From positions 1-64,000 of the forward strand of contig CAMARK010000010.1 of assembly GCA_945860205.1 (NCBI GenBank): a stretch of DNA of 64,000 nucleotides. Direction: 5' to 3'. The notes beneath the pieces are model-generated. The model did not search any database. It was given only the letters and a program-made list of their open reading frames with translations, and was not told the origin of the DNA. Made by a program: the position numbers and the translations under genes. This stretch comes from Reyranella massiliensis 521. Its GTDB lineage: Bacteria; Pseudomonadota; Alphaproteobacteria; Reyranellales; Reyranellaceae. Of this stretch, positions 26,651-33,518 are shown piece by piece (the first letter of the stretch is position 1; the number at the start of each line of letters is the position of its first letter).

Positions 26651-27826
26651 CTAGGGGCAAAGCGGCGGCGGCGGCGCGCGCCGTGGCGGATCAGCGTCGA
26701 GCGAGCGCAGGAAGGCCACCAGATCGGTTCGCTCCTGCGGCGAGAGGCCCAGAGGACGCACCAACGGCGTGCCGTCGCTGTGCAGGCGGTCCGGATTCAC
26801 CTCGGCATAGTGGCGAACGACCTCCTCCAGCGTGGCGATGCTGCCGTCGTGCATGTAGGCCGTGCTGCGGCCGACCTGACGAAGGCTCGGGACCCGGAAC
26901 TCGCCGAAGTTGGTGTGCAGGCGCTGGACATGGCGCGTCCGAGCTGTGTTTGCGCCCGAGGCATCGTCGTTGTAGCGGCCGAGCAGATTGAAAGGACTGC
27001 CAGGCAGCCTGGCCAGTCCGCCGAGGCGGCCGGAGTCGACCTCGCCCGGCCGCACGAAAAAGGCGATACCGACATCGCCGAACTCGCCGTTGGTGAAGCG
27101 CGGCCCGAAATGACAGGTGTCGCAGTTGCCGGTGCCGACGAAGAGTTTCAGGCCGCGCTGCTCGGACAATGGATAACGTGCCGAGGCTGCGCGATCGCCG
27201 GCCACCAGCGCATCCCGGAACGCGTCGAACCTGGTGCGAGGCGTGACCAGGGTCTCCTGGAAGGCCGCCAACGCTTTGGCCGCATCGACCAGCAGCAGTT
27301 CATCGTCATTTCCGGCGGCGCCGCCGAAGGCGCGCCGGTAGCCGCAGGCGAGGTCCTTGTCGTCCCTCAGCAGGCCGGCGATGCGCGCGACGCTGCTGCC
27401 CATTTCCTGGGGATCCTCGATCGGCCGGATGGTCTGGGCCCAGAGCGAATCCCCCGCCCCGTCCCAACCGAACCAGTGGGCGTAGCCGACATTCCACAGC
27501 GACGGCGTACGGCGATGGAGATCAACCGTCCCAAATCCTTTCGCCCGGCCGTCGCTCCAGTCGCGTCCGGCCTGATGGCAGATGGCACAGCTCATCTGGC
27601 CGTTCCCGGAGAGCCGGGGATCGTTGAAGAGATGCTCGCCGAGAGCGATCCCGGCCGGCGTGCCGGAAACCCGGTTGGACGGATCGCGCACCGGCGGCGG
27701 CGGCCACGGACCGTGCCGCCCGACAGCGCGGACCTCGTCGGCCGACCAGTCGAGCAACTGCTGCGCCGCCGCCGGCGGCACGAACGCCGCCAACAACAGC
27801 ACCTGAAGCAGTAACAGTCTCCTCAC
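26651..27826 (-). CDS. Di-heme cytochrome c peroxidase (MauG/MbnH-like)
   Basis: A 391-residue periplasmic c-type cytochrome with a signal peptide (1-21). Two heme-attachment motifs are visible: CAICH (C80-H84) and CDTCH (C235-H239). RTPSLWNVGY and DGAGDSLWAQ are typical of the bacterial di-heme peroxidase/MauG superfamily. Such enzymes reduce peroxide or oxidise protein side chains. The GTG start at 27826 overlaps the upstream stop as GTGA, so translation is coupled. It is the last gene of a four-gene minus-strand run. Whether it is a peroxidase or a protein-modifying enzyme cannot be told from sequence alone. Confidence 0.87.
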   Translation of the reverse strand: MRRLLLLQVLLLAAFVPPAAAQQLLDWSADEVRAVGRHGPWPPPPVRDPSNRVSGTPAGIALGEHLFNDPRLSGNGQMSCAICHQAGRDWSDGRAKGFGTVDLHRRTPSLWNVGYAHWFGWDGAGDSLWAQTIRPIEDPQEMGSSVARIAGLLRDDKDLACGYRRAFGGAAGNDDELLLVDAAKALAAFQETLVTPRTRFDAFRDALVAGDRAASARYPLSEQRGLKLFVGTGNCDTCHFGPRFTNGEFGDVGIAFFVRPGEVDSGRLGGLARLPGSPFNLLGRYNDDASGANTARTRHVQRLHTNFGEFRVPSLRQVGRSTAYMHDGSIATLEEVVRHYAEVNPDRLHSDGTPLVRPLGLSPQERTDLVAFLRSLDADPPRRAPPPPLCP

Positions 27827-28224
27827 TTGAGAATGAAGTCGTGCGTCAGGCGTTCGCTTTCCTCGCCCGCCCGCACGTCGATGGAGAGTTCCCAGCGTCC
27901 AGGCATGTGAAAGATCAGGCCATCGACGCGATAACGGCCGTCCTTCCCCGCCAGGATGGTCGGCCGGTAGTTCATGCTGTGCTTGTGCTCCGGCATCGCG
28001 GCATCGACCGCCACAAGCTCGGCCGGGCTGTTCGACTTGGTGCAGACGTTGAACAACAGGGAGAACGGTTGGCCGACCTCGATCTTCATCGGATCGGGGC
28101 GAAAGGCGATCATGTAGTGATCGGAGAAGACCACCCAGCCGGTTCCGCGTCCCAGGTCGAGCGGGCAGTCCGCCCACGCGGCGTTCGCAAACAGAAGCGC
28201 GAACAATGCCGCGGGAAATCTCAT
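27823..28224 (-). CDS. YtkA/FixH-like exported protein
   Basis: A 133-residue secreted protein. The leader MRFPAALFALLFANAAWA ends at about 18. The mature part is an immunoglobulin-like beta sandwich with KIEVGQPFSLLFNVC, then PEHKHSMNYRPTI and YRVDGLIFHMPGRWELSIDV. The HKHxMNY block is the pattern of YtkA-like domains, whose relatives bind copper or assist oxidase assembly. Cysteines at DCP and NVC could form a disulphide. Start overlaps the upstream stop (ATGA) and its stop overlaps the downstream start (GTGA). Likely partner of the di-heme enzyme next to it. Confidence 0.7.
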   Translation of the reverse strand: MRFPAALFALLFANAAWADCPLDLGRGTGWVVFSDHYMIAFRPDPMKIEVGQPFSLLFNVCTKSNSPAELVAVDAAMPEHKHSMNYRPTILAGKDGRYRVDGLIFHMPGRWELSIDVRAGEESERLTHDFILK

Positions 28225-29045
28225 TGCGCGCCGCCAAACAATCGATCGCCGTTCTCGTAGGCAATCTTCCGGGCAACATCCGGCGGCAGGTCGGCAAGCC
28301 AGGCCCTGGACCAGCGGGCATGCTCGACGACGTAGTGCCAACGCTCCGGGGTGAAGGTGTCGGTGCCGACGACGAAACGGTCGGGAAATTCTAGGAAAGC
28401 CTCGCGCCAGGCCGGCGCCACCTTGCCGTTGGACGCGTGTGCGGTGAGGAACGCCAGGTCGCAGCTCAGCCTGGGATAGCGGCGCAGCATCTCGCGCACC
28501 TTCTCCGGGCGCTCGAAGCCGGAATGGGCCCACAGTACCTTGGCCTCGGGATCCTGCTGGAAATGACGCACGACGGCGTCGGCATCTGAATGCGAATGCA
28601 GGAACATGCCGTATTTCTTGGCGAGCTGGACGACGCCGCGCATGTTGGGCAGGTCGGCGTCGGCGCCGTAGATGTGGAACTCGCCGATGGCGACATACTT
28701 GCGCCTGGAAAGGAGGTCCTCGAGGAACGGCAGGACCGTCGGGTCCTTGGCCCAGGTCGAGAGCTCGCCGCGCGAGCGATAGGGCCGCAACTCCGGCACG
28801 ATCACGCCGGGCGCCACGTCCTGCAGCATCTTGGTGCCCTCGTTGTTCGAGCTCGAGACCATGGCGCGCTTCACACCCGCCTTCTTCAGGATCTCGACGA
28901 CCTCCTTGGGCGGCACCACCGTCCAGGCGTCGTGGCTGTAGTGCATGTGCGCGTCGAAGATCGGCAGTTCCTGGTCGGCGCGGGCCACGCCGGCCGCGGC
29001 GACCAGGGCCAGAGGCAAGGACAGCCAGACAAGCCCAATGCGCAT
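28221..29045 (-). CDS. Exported amidohydrolase-family protein
   Basis: A 274-residue TIM-barrel hydrolase with a signal peptide (VWLSLPLALVAAAGVARA, about 5-22). Metal-site signs include FDAHMHYSHD (the first HxH strand), GEFHIYG, FLHSHSDA, WAHSGF and a final GTDTF aspartate. These fit the amidohydrolase_2 group, usually mono-metal. The ATG at 29045 has GGAG six bases upstream, so I prefer it to an ATG five codons earlier. It begins 12 bases after the 2OG oxygenase stop and overlaps the next gene by four bases. Substrate unknown. Confidence 0.82.
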   Translation of the reverse strand: MRIGLVWLSLPLALVAAAGVARADQELPIFDAHMHYSHDAWTVVPPKEVVEILKKAGVKRAMVSSSNNEGTKMLQDVAPGVIVPELRPYRSRGELSTWAKDPTVLPFLEDLLSRRKYVAIGEFHIYGADADLPNMRGVVQLAKKYGMFLHSHSDADAVVRHFQQDPEAKVLWAHSGFERPEKVREMLRRYPRLSCDLAFLTAHASNGKVAPAWREAFLEFPDRFVVGTDTFTPERWHYVVEHARWSRAWLADLPPDVARKIAYENGDRLFGGAQ

Positions 29046-29056
29046 GAGATGCTCCT

Positions 29057-29704
29057 TCACCGGCGAGGCTTGGGGGCCCTGGCCTCAGGGGTCCAAGCGT
29101 AGTTGAAACTAATCGAGATGCGCTCGCCGGAGAAGCGCGCCGGCGGCACCTCGTGACGCAGCCAGCTCTCGAACAGGACCAGGTCGCCCTCCTTCGCCGG
29201 CACACCGACGAAGGAGCGGAAGCGCTCGGGTGCGCCGCCGCGGCGGGGCGGCGCCGCCATATGGTGCGGCAGCCGCGGATCCTCGAACTTGAGCGCGCCG
29301 GCGCCCTTCGGCACGGCGGCATAGTAAGTGCCGCTGATGAACGAGGTCGGATGCAGGTGCATCGAATGCACCACGCCCGCCGGCATGACGTTTGCCCAGC
29401 AGTCGGTCATGGCCACGGCGCGTCCGCCCAGGTCGTAGTGCAGGTTGCGAGCAAAACGCTTCACGACCGGATCGATGCGGCGGCGCAGGCGGTCGAACAG
29501 CGACGAGACGAGGTGCAGGCGGTCGAGCGACCCATAGGAGGTATAGCCACCGAGATAGTGTCGCGCCGACCAGCGCCGGCCCGCCGCATCGGAGACGGCA
29601 AGGGAGCAGCATTCGTCGGCCAGACTCCGGTTGAAGGCAGGCCATCCCGGCCGGACCAGGGACTCCTGGAGGATTAATGTCGGAAAAAGGGCACGGATCG
29701 CCAT
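29057..29704 (-). CDS. Putative 2OG-Fe(II) oxygenase (TIGR02466-like)
   Basis: Cytosolic 215-residue enzyme. HSMHLHPTSFISGTYY supplies the first iron ligands, SWLRHEV the distal His, and ERISISFNY the 2-oxoglutarate-binding Arg. Overall match to the small TIGR02466-type family is good, with an opening FPTLILQES. It is the first gene of the 29704-26651 run. Its start is 45 bases from the start of the divergent PhyH-type dioxygenase, so the two non-heme iron enzymes share a promoter region. The substrate is unknown. Confidence 0.77.
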   Translation of the reverse strand: MAIRALFPTLILQESLVRPGWPAFNRSLADECCSLAVSDAAGRRWSARHYLGGYTSYGSLDRLHLVSSLFDRLRRRIDPVVKRFARNLHYDLGGRAVAMTDCWANVMPAGVVHSMHLHPTSFISGTYYAAVPKGAGALKFEDPRLPHHMAAPPRRGGAPERFRSFVGVPAKEGDLVLFESWLRHEVPPARFSGERISISFNYAWTPEARAPKPRR

Positions 29705-29748
29705 TCCGTGATTATCTGCCAACCCGGCCGCTCGTGCTATTGTTTCGC

Positions 29749-30639
29749 ATGCTTACCGCGACACAGATCGAGACCTACCACCGCGACGGCTACCTGGTCA
29801 TCCCACGCCTCATCGAGGGCGACCAGCTTGCCGAATTGCGGGCACTGACCGACCGCATCGTCGCCGAGGCGCGTGGCGTGGCGGCCAACGACGAGCTCTA
29901 CGATCTCGAACCCAGCCACAACGCCACGCTGCCCCGGGTGCGGCGGCTAAAACCCACAATCTTCAAGCGATACAAATTCTTCCACGATCTCGTGCGCGAT
30001 CCCAAGATCACGGCCATTCTCACGCAGCTGATCGGCCCGGCAATTCGACACTATGGCGGCAAGCTCAACATGAAGTCGGCGGGTTATGGCTCGCCGGTGG
30101 AATGGCACCAGGACTGGGCTTTCTATCCGCACACCAACGACGACGTGCTGGCCACCGGCATCTATCTCGACGACTGCGATCTCGGCAATGGACCGCTGCT
30201 GGTGCTGCCCGGGACACATCACGGCCCGACCTACAGCCATCATGCCGACGGCCGGTTCTGCGGCGCCATGGACCCCGAATCCTGCGACCTCGACGTCAGC
30301 AAGGCGGTACCCCTGATGGGCCCGGCTGGCTCGATGACCATCCATCACGCCCGATTGGTGCACGGCTCGGCGCTCAACACCTCCAACCAGCAGCGCCGGC
30401 TGCTGCTGCATGAATACACGGCGTCGGACGCCTGGCCGTTGATGGGCATCGCCGACTTCGACGAATTCAACAGCCGCATGGTGCTGGGCGAGCCCAATGT
30501 TGAGCCCCGCGTTCGCGCCGCGCCTGTCCGCATGCCGCTGCCCGCGGCTGATCATCAGGGGTCGATCTACGAGAACCAACGTGCCGCCGGCCGGCGCTTC
30601 TTCGAGACCCATGAGGAGCGCGCCGGTGTTGCCAACTAA
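29749..30639 (+). CDS. Phytanoyl-CoA dioxygenase family protein
   Basis: A 296-residue Fe(II)/2-oxoglutarate dioxygenase. The facial triad is readable: WHQDWAF (H and D) and VHGSALN (distal His). The Arg that binds 2-oxoglutarate is probably in QQRRLLL. It begins MLTATQIETYHRDGY, typical of PhyH. Start ATG at 29749. The frame is open for 24 codons upstream, overlapping the divergent gene's start. PhyH-type enzymes hydroxylate acyl-CoAs, phosphonates or small natural products. The specific substrate is unknown. Confidence 0.85.
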   Translation: MLTATQIETYHRDGYLVIPRLIEGDQLAELRALTDRIVAEARGVAANDELYDLEPSHNATLPRVRRLKPTIFKRYKFFHDLVRDPKITAILTQLIGPAIRHYGGKLNMKSAGYGSPVEWHQDWAFYPHTNDDVLATGIYLDDCDLGNGPLLVLPGTHHGPTYSHHADGRFCGAMDPESCDLDVSKAVPLMGPAGSMTIHHARLVHGSALNTSNQQRRLLLHEYTASDAWPLMGIADFDEFNSRMVLGEPNVEPRVRAAPVRMPLPAADHQGSIYENQRAAGRRFFETHEERAGVAN

Positions 30640-30667
30640 AGCAGCCCAACACTGAGGACGGCAGGCG

Positions 30668-31204
30668 TTGCTTCCGACCTATCACGCCGCCGCCAAGGTA
30701 CTGCACTGGCTCACCGCTTTGGCGGTCTTCGGCCTGCTGGGCATCGGCCTGTGGATGACCGGCCTGCCGATTGGCCTGCAGAAGCTCCAAGTCTACAACT
30801 GGCACAAATGGATCGGCCTTGTCGTGCTGACTCTGACGGCGGCCCGCTTGTTGTGGCGATGGCGGCATCCACCGCCTCCGCTGCCCGATACGGTCACGCG
30901 CTGGGAGCGCGCGCTCGCGCCGATCGGCCATTGGGCGCTGCTGTTCCTCCTGCTCGCCATGCCGGCCAGCGGCTGGCTGATGAGTTCGGCCGGGGGTGTC
31001 AGCGTCTCGTGGTTCGGGGTTCTGCCTCTGCCCAACCCGGTGTCGCCCGATCGCGATCTTTTCGAGACGCTGCGCTCCATGCACTTCGTGCTGTCGCGGT
31101 GCCTGATCGCGGTCGTGGCGCTGCACATCGTCGCCGTGTTTCACCATGATGTCCTGCGCCGCGACGGAATTTTCCGCCGCATGTGGCCTTTGGGGAGAAA
31201 TTGA
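30668..31204 (+). CDS. Cytochrome b561-family protein
   Basis: A 178-residue inner-membrane di-heme b protein with four membrane helices (about 11-31, 44-60, 84-104 and 137-157). Histidines sit where heme b ligands are expected: H6/H13 in the first helix region, H46 in YNWHKWIG, and H139/H153 in the last helices. Such proteins move electrons between the quinone pool and periplasmic acceptors. The TTG start at 30668 fits the family opening YHAAAKVLHW. It overlaps the yceI-like gene by ATGA, so the two are coupled. Confidence 0.85.
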   Translation: MLPTYHAAAKVLHWLTALAVFGLLGIGLWMTGLPIGLQKLQVYNWHKWIGLVVLTLTAARLLWRWRHPPPPLPDTVTRWERALAPIGHWALLFLLLAMPASGWLMSSAGGVSVSWFGVLPLPNPVSPDRDLFETLRSMHFVLSRCLIAVVALHIVAVFHHDVLRRDGIFRRMWPLGRN

Positions 31205-31800
31205 TGCGCCGTTGGCTGATCGTCGCCGCCTTGCTGCTGGCACCGTCCGGACTAGCCGCGCCTGCCTTGGCTGGGCCCCAGGATGCGTGGACAATCGATC
31301 CGCGCGCCAGTTCGCTCACCTTCAGCGCCACCCAGACCGGCGCCTTCGTCAACGGGCGTTTCCCGGCCTGGAGCGGCAACATTGTGCTCGATCCCGCGGC
31401 GCTCGCCGGCGCGCGCATCGATATCGCCATCCAGATGGCGCCGATGACCGCCGGCAATCAGGATGTCGACTCCCTGATGAAGGGTGCGAACTTCCTCGAC
31501 ATCCGGAAGTTTCCCGAAGCGCGCTTCGTCGCCAGCACCGTCGTCGCATCGGGCGGCGACCGCTACGAAGCCCGCGGCAAGCTCACGCTCCGCGATGTCA
31601 CGCGCGATGTCGTACTGCCCTTCACCCTGGCCATCGTCGACAATCCCGCGCAGCCCGGTGCGGTGCGCGCCACGGCCCGCGGCAAGTTGATCATCAAACG
31701 CCTCGACTACGGCGTCGGACAGAACGAATGGGCCGGAACGGGCCAGGTCGCTAACGAGGTCACGATCGACCTCAATATCGTGGCGAGCCGCCCCAGGTGA
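31204..31800 (+). CDS. YceI-family periplasmic lipid-binding protein
   Basis: A 198-residue exported lipocalin-like beta barrel with a signal peptide (about 1-23, ending ALA-GP). Family marks are WTIDPRASSLTFSATQ at the start, MKGANFLDIRKFPEARF in the middle and GKLTLRDVTRDVVLPFTL. YceI proteins bind isoprenoid quinones or fatty amides in a hydrophobic tunnel. Pairing with cytochrome b561 is a recurrent arrangement and suggests quinone-linked electron transfer. It overlaps both neighbours by four bases (ATGA and GTGA). Confidence 0.88.
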   Translation: MRRWLIVAALLLAPSGLAAPALAGPQDAWTIDPRASSLTFSATQTGAFVNGRFPAWSGNIVLDPAALAGARIDIAIQMAPMTAGNQDVDSLMKGANFLDIRKFPEARFVASTVVASGGDRYEARGKLTLRDVTRDVVLPFTLAIVDNPAQPGAVRATARGKLIIKRLDYGVGQNEWAGTGQVANEVTIDLNIVASRPR

Positions 31801-32354
31801 TCGGCCGCCGGCGCGCCATGGGTGCCGCTGGCGCGTCGTTGCTGCTCGCGCCAGCCGCGCGCGCCCAGTACCCGCAGTGGCCGGACTGGCTCGGCAATTA
31901 TTCCGGTGCGCTGCGCTTCTATCGTTCGATCCCGCTCGAGGACATCTTCCCGCCGCCCAAAAATCCCCACGTCGACCTCGACGACCGCGCGCCATTCGGA
32001 GCCCAGTTCACCATCAGCGCCGCAGAAGACGTCGGCACGATCTGGCTGCGCATCGACGGCGGGCCGATGCAGACCTCGAGGAACGGCGAAACGCTGCGCT
32101 TCGGCGCCCTGATCGACGGCGTTGCCCTGCTCTCCTCGGCCGACGCGAAGCCTCTGCCGCGCTCCGCCACGCTGACGGTGCGGCCCGATTACTTCGGTAC
32201 CGAGGCGCTGTTCGTCCATGCCGACGGCACCTTTTGGCGACGCCACTTCACCGCCCGCTTCACGCCGGGCGGCGCCGACATGATCGTCTGGGTGTTCGAC
32301 GCCGCCGGCACGCGCGCGCGAACCTGGCGCGGCTCGGCCGTCCGCCGGAGCTAG
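31797..32354 (+). CDS. Tat-exported protein of unknown function
   Basis: A 185-residue protein starting with GTG at 31797, inside the yceI stop (GTGA). Leader IGRRRAMGAAGASLLLAPAA has an RRR motif and a cleavable AxA end, so it is probably a Tat substrate. The mature part is beta-rich with IPLEDIFPP, DLDDRAPFGAQFTIS and WLRIDGGPM. I see no cofactor motif and do not recognise the family. Its position makes it the third member of the cytochrome b561-YceI unit. Its 3' end overlaps the citrate synthase gene's end by four bases. Confidence 0.6.
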   Translation: MIGRRRAMGAAGASLLLAPAARAQYPQWPDWLGNYSGALRFYRSIPLEDIFPPPKNPHVDLDDRAPFGAQFTISAAEDVGTIWLRIDGGPMQTSRNGETLRFGALIDGVALLSSADAKPLPRSATLTVRPDYFGTEALFVHADGTFWRRHFTARFTPGGADMIVWVFDAAGTRARTWRGSAVRRS

Positions 32355-33433
32355 GGGCGCGGCCCGACGTAGTTCGACTGCGGGCGGATGATGCGGCCGC
32401 CCTTCTCCTGCTCGAAAATGTGCGCGCACCAGCCCGCCGCGCGGCCGACCGCGAATAACGCAGTGAAGGCGCTGCGCGGGATCTCGAGGGCCTCCAGCAG
32501 AAGCGCCGTATAGTACTCGACGTTGGTGTCGAGCCGCCGACCCGGCTTGTGCCGGCGCAGCGCCGCGATGGCGCTCTTCTCGACCTCGACGGCAAAAGCG
32601 AGCCGGCCCGCCGTTTGCGGCAAGGTCGCGACGGTGTTCTTGAGCACATCGGCACGCGGATCGCGCACCTTGTAGATGCGATGGCCGAACCCCATCAGGG
32701 TCGTGCCCTTGGAGAAGGCGTCGTCGAACCACGCGCCGGCCCAGTCGAGCGAGCCGATGTCGTCGAACATGTCGAGCACGGGACCGGGCGCGCCGCCGTG
32801 CAGCGGGCCTTTCAGGGCGCAAAGTCCCGCCAGCACCGAGGAGATGAGGCCGGCATGCGTTGAAGCCACGACGCGTGCCGTGAAGGTCGAGGCATTGAAG
32901 CCGTGATCGGTGATGGTGGTGAGATAGGCGTCGAGCGCCTGCTCGAATGCGGCGGGCGCTCGCTGGCCACGGATCATGCGCAGCAGGTCCTGCGCCGTCG
33001 TGAGCGTGGGATCCGGCGCCAGCGCCGACTTGCCCTCCGAGGTCCGCAGGAGTGCCGCGAGGAACACCGGCAGCGCACCGCAGACCAGATAGTGGTGCGG
33101 CATCGGCTCGGAGTCAGCCAGCATGCCGAGCCCGACACGCAGCCCTTCGACCGGCGTCAGGCCTTTGGCCGCCTGCAGCAGCTTCGGCAGTTCGGCAAAG
33201 GCCCGCACACGGGCCAGGGCGAAGCCTTCGCGGACCGCCGGCTCGTCGCCGCCGCCTTGCGCGAAACCGTCCCACAGCAGAGCCGCCACCCCTTCGAAGC
33301 CGCGGGTGGCGACCAGTTCCTCGATGGCATGGCCGCGCACGATCAGCCGGCCGGCCTCCCCATCGACTTCGCTCATCACCGTGTCGGCCACGATGATGCC
33401 GTCGAGGCCGCTGTTCACCCGTGTCTGCAGCAT
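32351..33433 (-). CDS. Citrate synthase family enzyme
   Basis: A 360-residue citrate/methylcitrate synthase-type protein. Condensation-site residues: H212 in GPLHGGA, H251 in GFGHRIY with RDPRAD following, and at the third position E306 in NVEYYT, where most citrate synthases have Asp (NVDFY). The lid region and GWCAHIFEQ are conserved. It would condense acetyl-CoA or propionyl-CoA with oxaloacetate. The start is the ATG at 33433. It is divergent from an HTH-fused citrate synthase, with 85 bases between, and is the likely target of that regulator-enzyme. Confidence 0.85.
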   Translation of the reverse strand: MLQTRVNSGLDGIIVADTVMSEVDGEAGRLIVRGHAIEELVATRGFEGVAALLWDGFAQGGGDEPAVREGFALARVRAFAELPKLLQAAKGLTPVEGLRVGLGMLADSEPMPHHYLVCGALPVFLAALLRTSEGKSALAPDPTLTTAQDLLRMIRGQRAPAAFEQALDAYLTTITDHGFNASTFTARVVASTHAGLISSVLAGLCALKGPLHGGAPGPVLDMFDDIGSLDWAGAWFDDAFSKGTTLMGFGHRIYKVRDPRADVLKNTVATLPQTAGRLAFAVEVEKSAIAALRRHKPGRRLDTNVEYYTALLLEALEIPRSAFTALFAVGRAAGWCAHIFEQEKGGRIIRPQSNYVGPRP

Positions 33434-33482
33434 CTGTTTCCCCTTCGTTTGCGTCGCTTGGAAGGTCGATCTGCACAAATAT

Positions 33483-33513
33483 ATTGTCAATCTTGATTAT
33501 ATTGATCAATATA
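33483..33513. promoter_or_regulatory. Palindromic operator-like sites between two citrate synthase genes
   Basis: TATATTGATCAATATA at 33498-33513 is a perfect 16-bp palindrome. ATTGTCAAT at 33483-33491 is a second dyad sharing the ATTG/CAAT arms. The 85-base intergenic region is strikingly AT-rich in a GC-rich chromosome. The palindrome ends five bases before the ATG of the HTH-citrate synthase, which has no Shine-Dalgarno sequence. This fits an autoregulated operator. Confidence 0.6.
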
Positions 33514-33518
33514 TAACT

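Noticed and set aside
26651-28224. Methanobactin MbnH/MbnP pair
   Set aside because: The di-heme protein is of a similar type, but the small partner is YtkA/FixH-like, not MbnP-like, and no methanobactin precursor or mbn genes are present.
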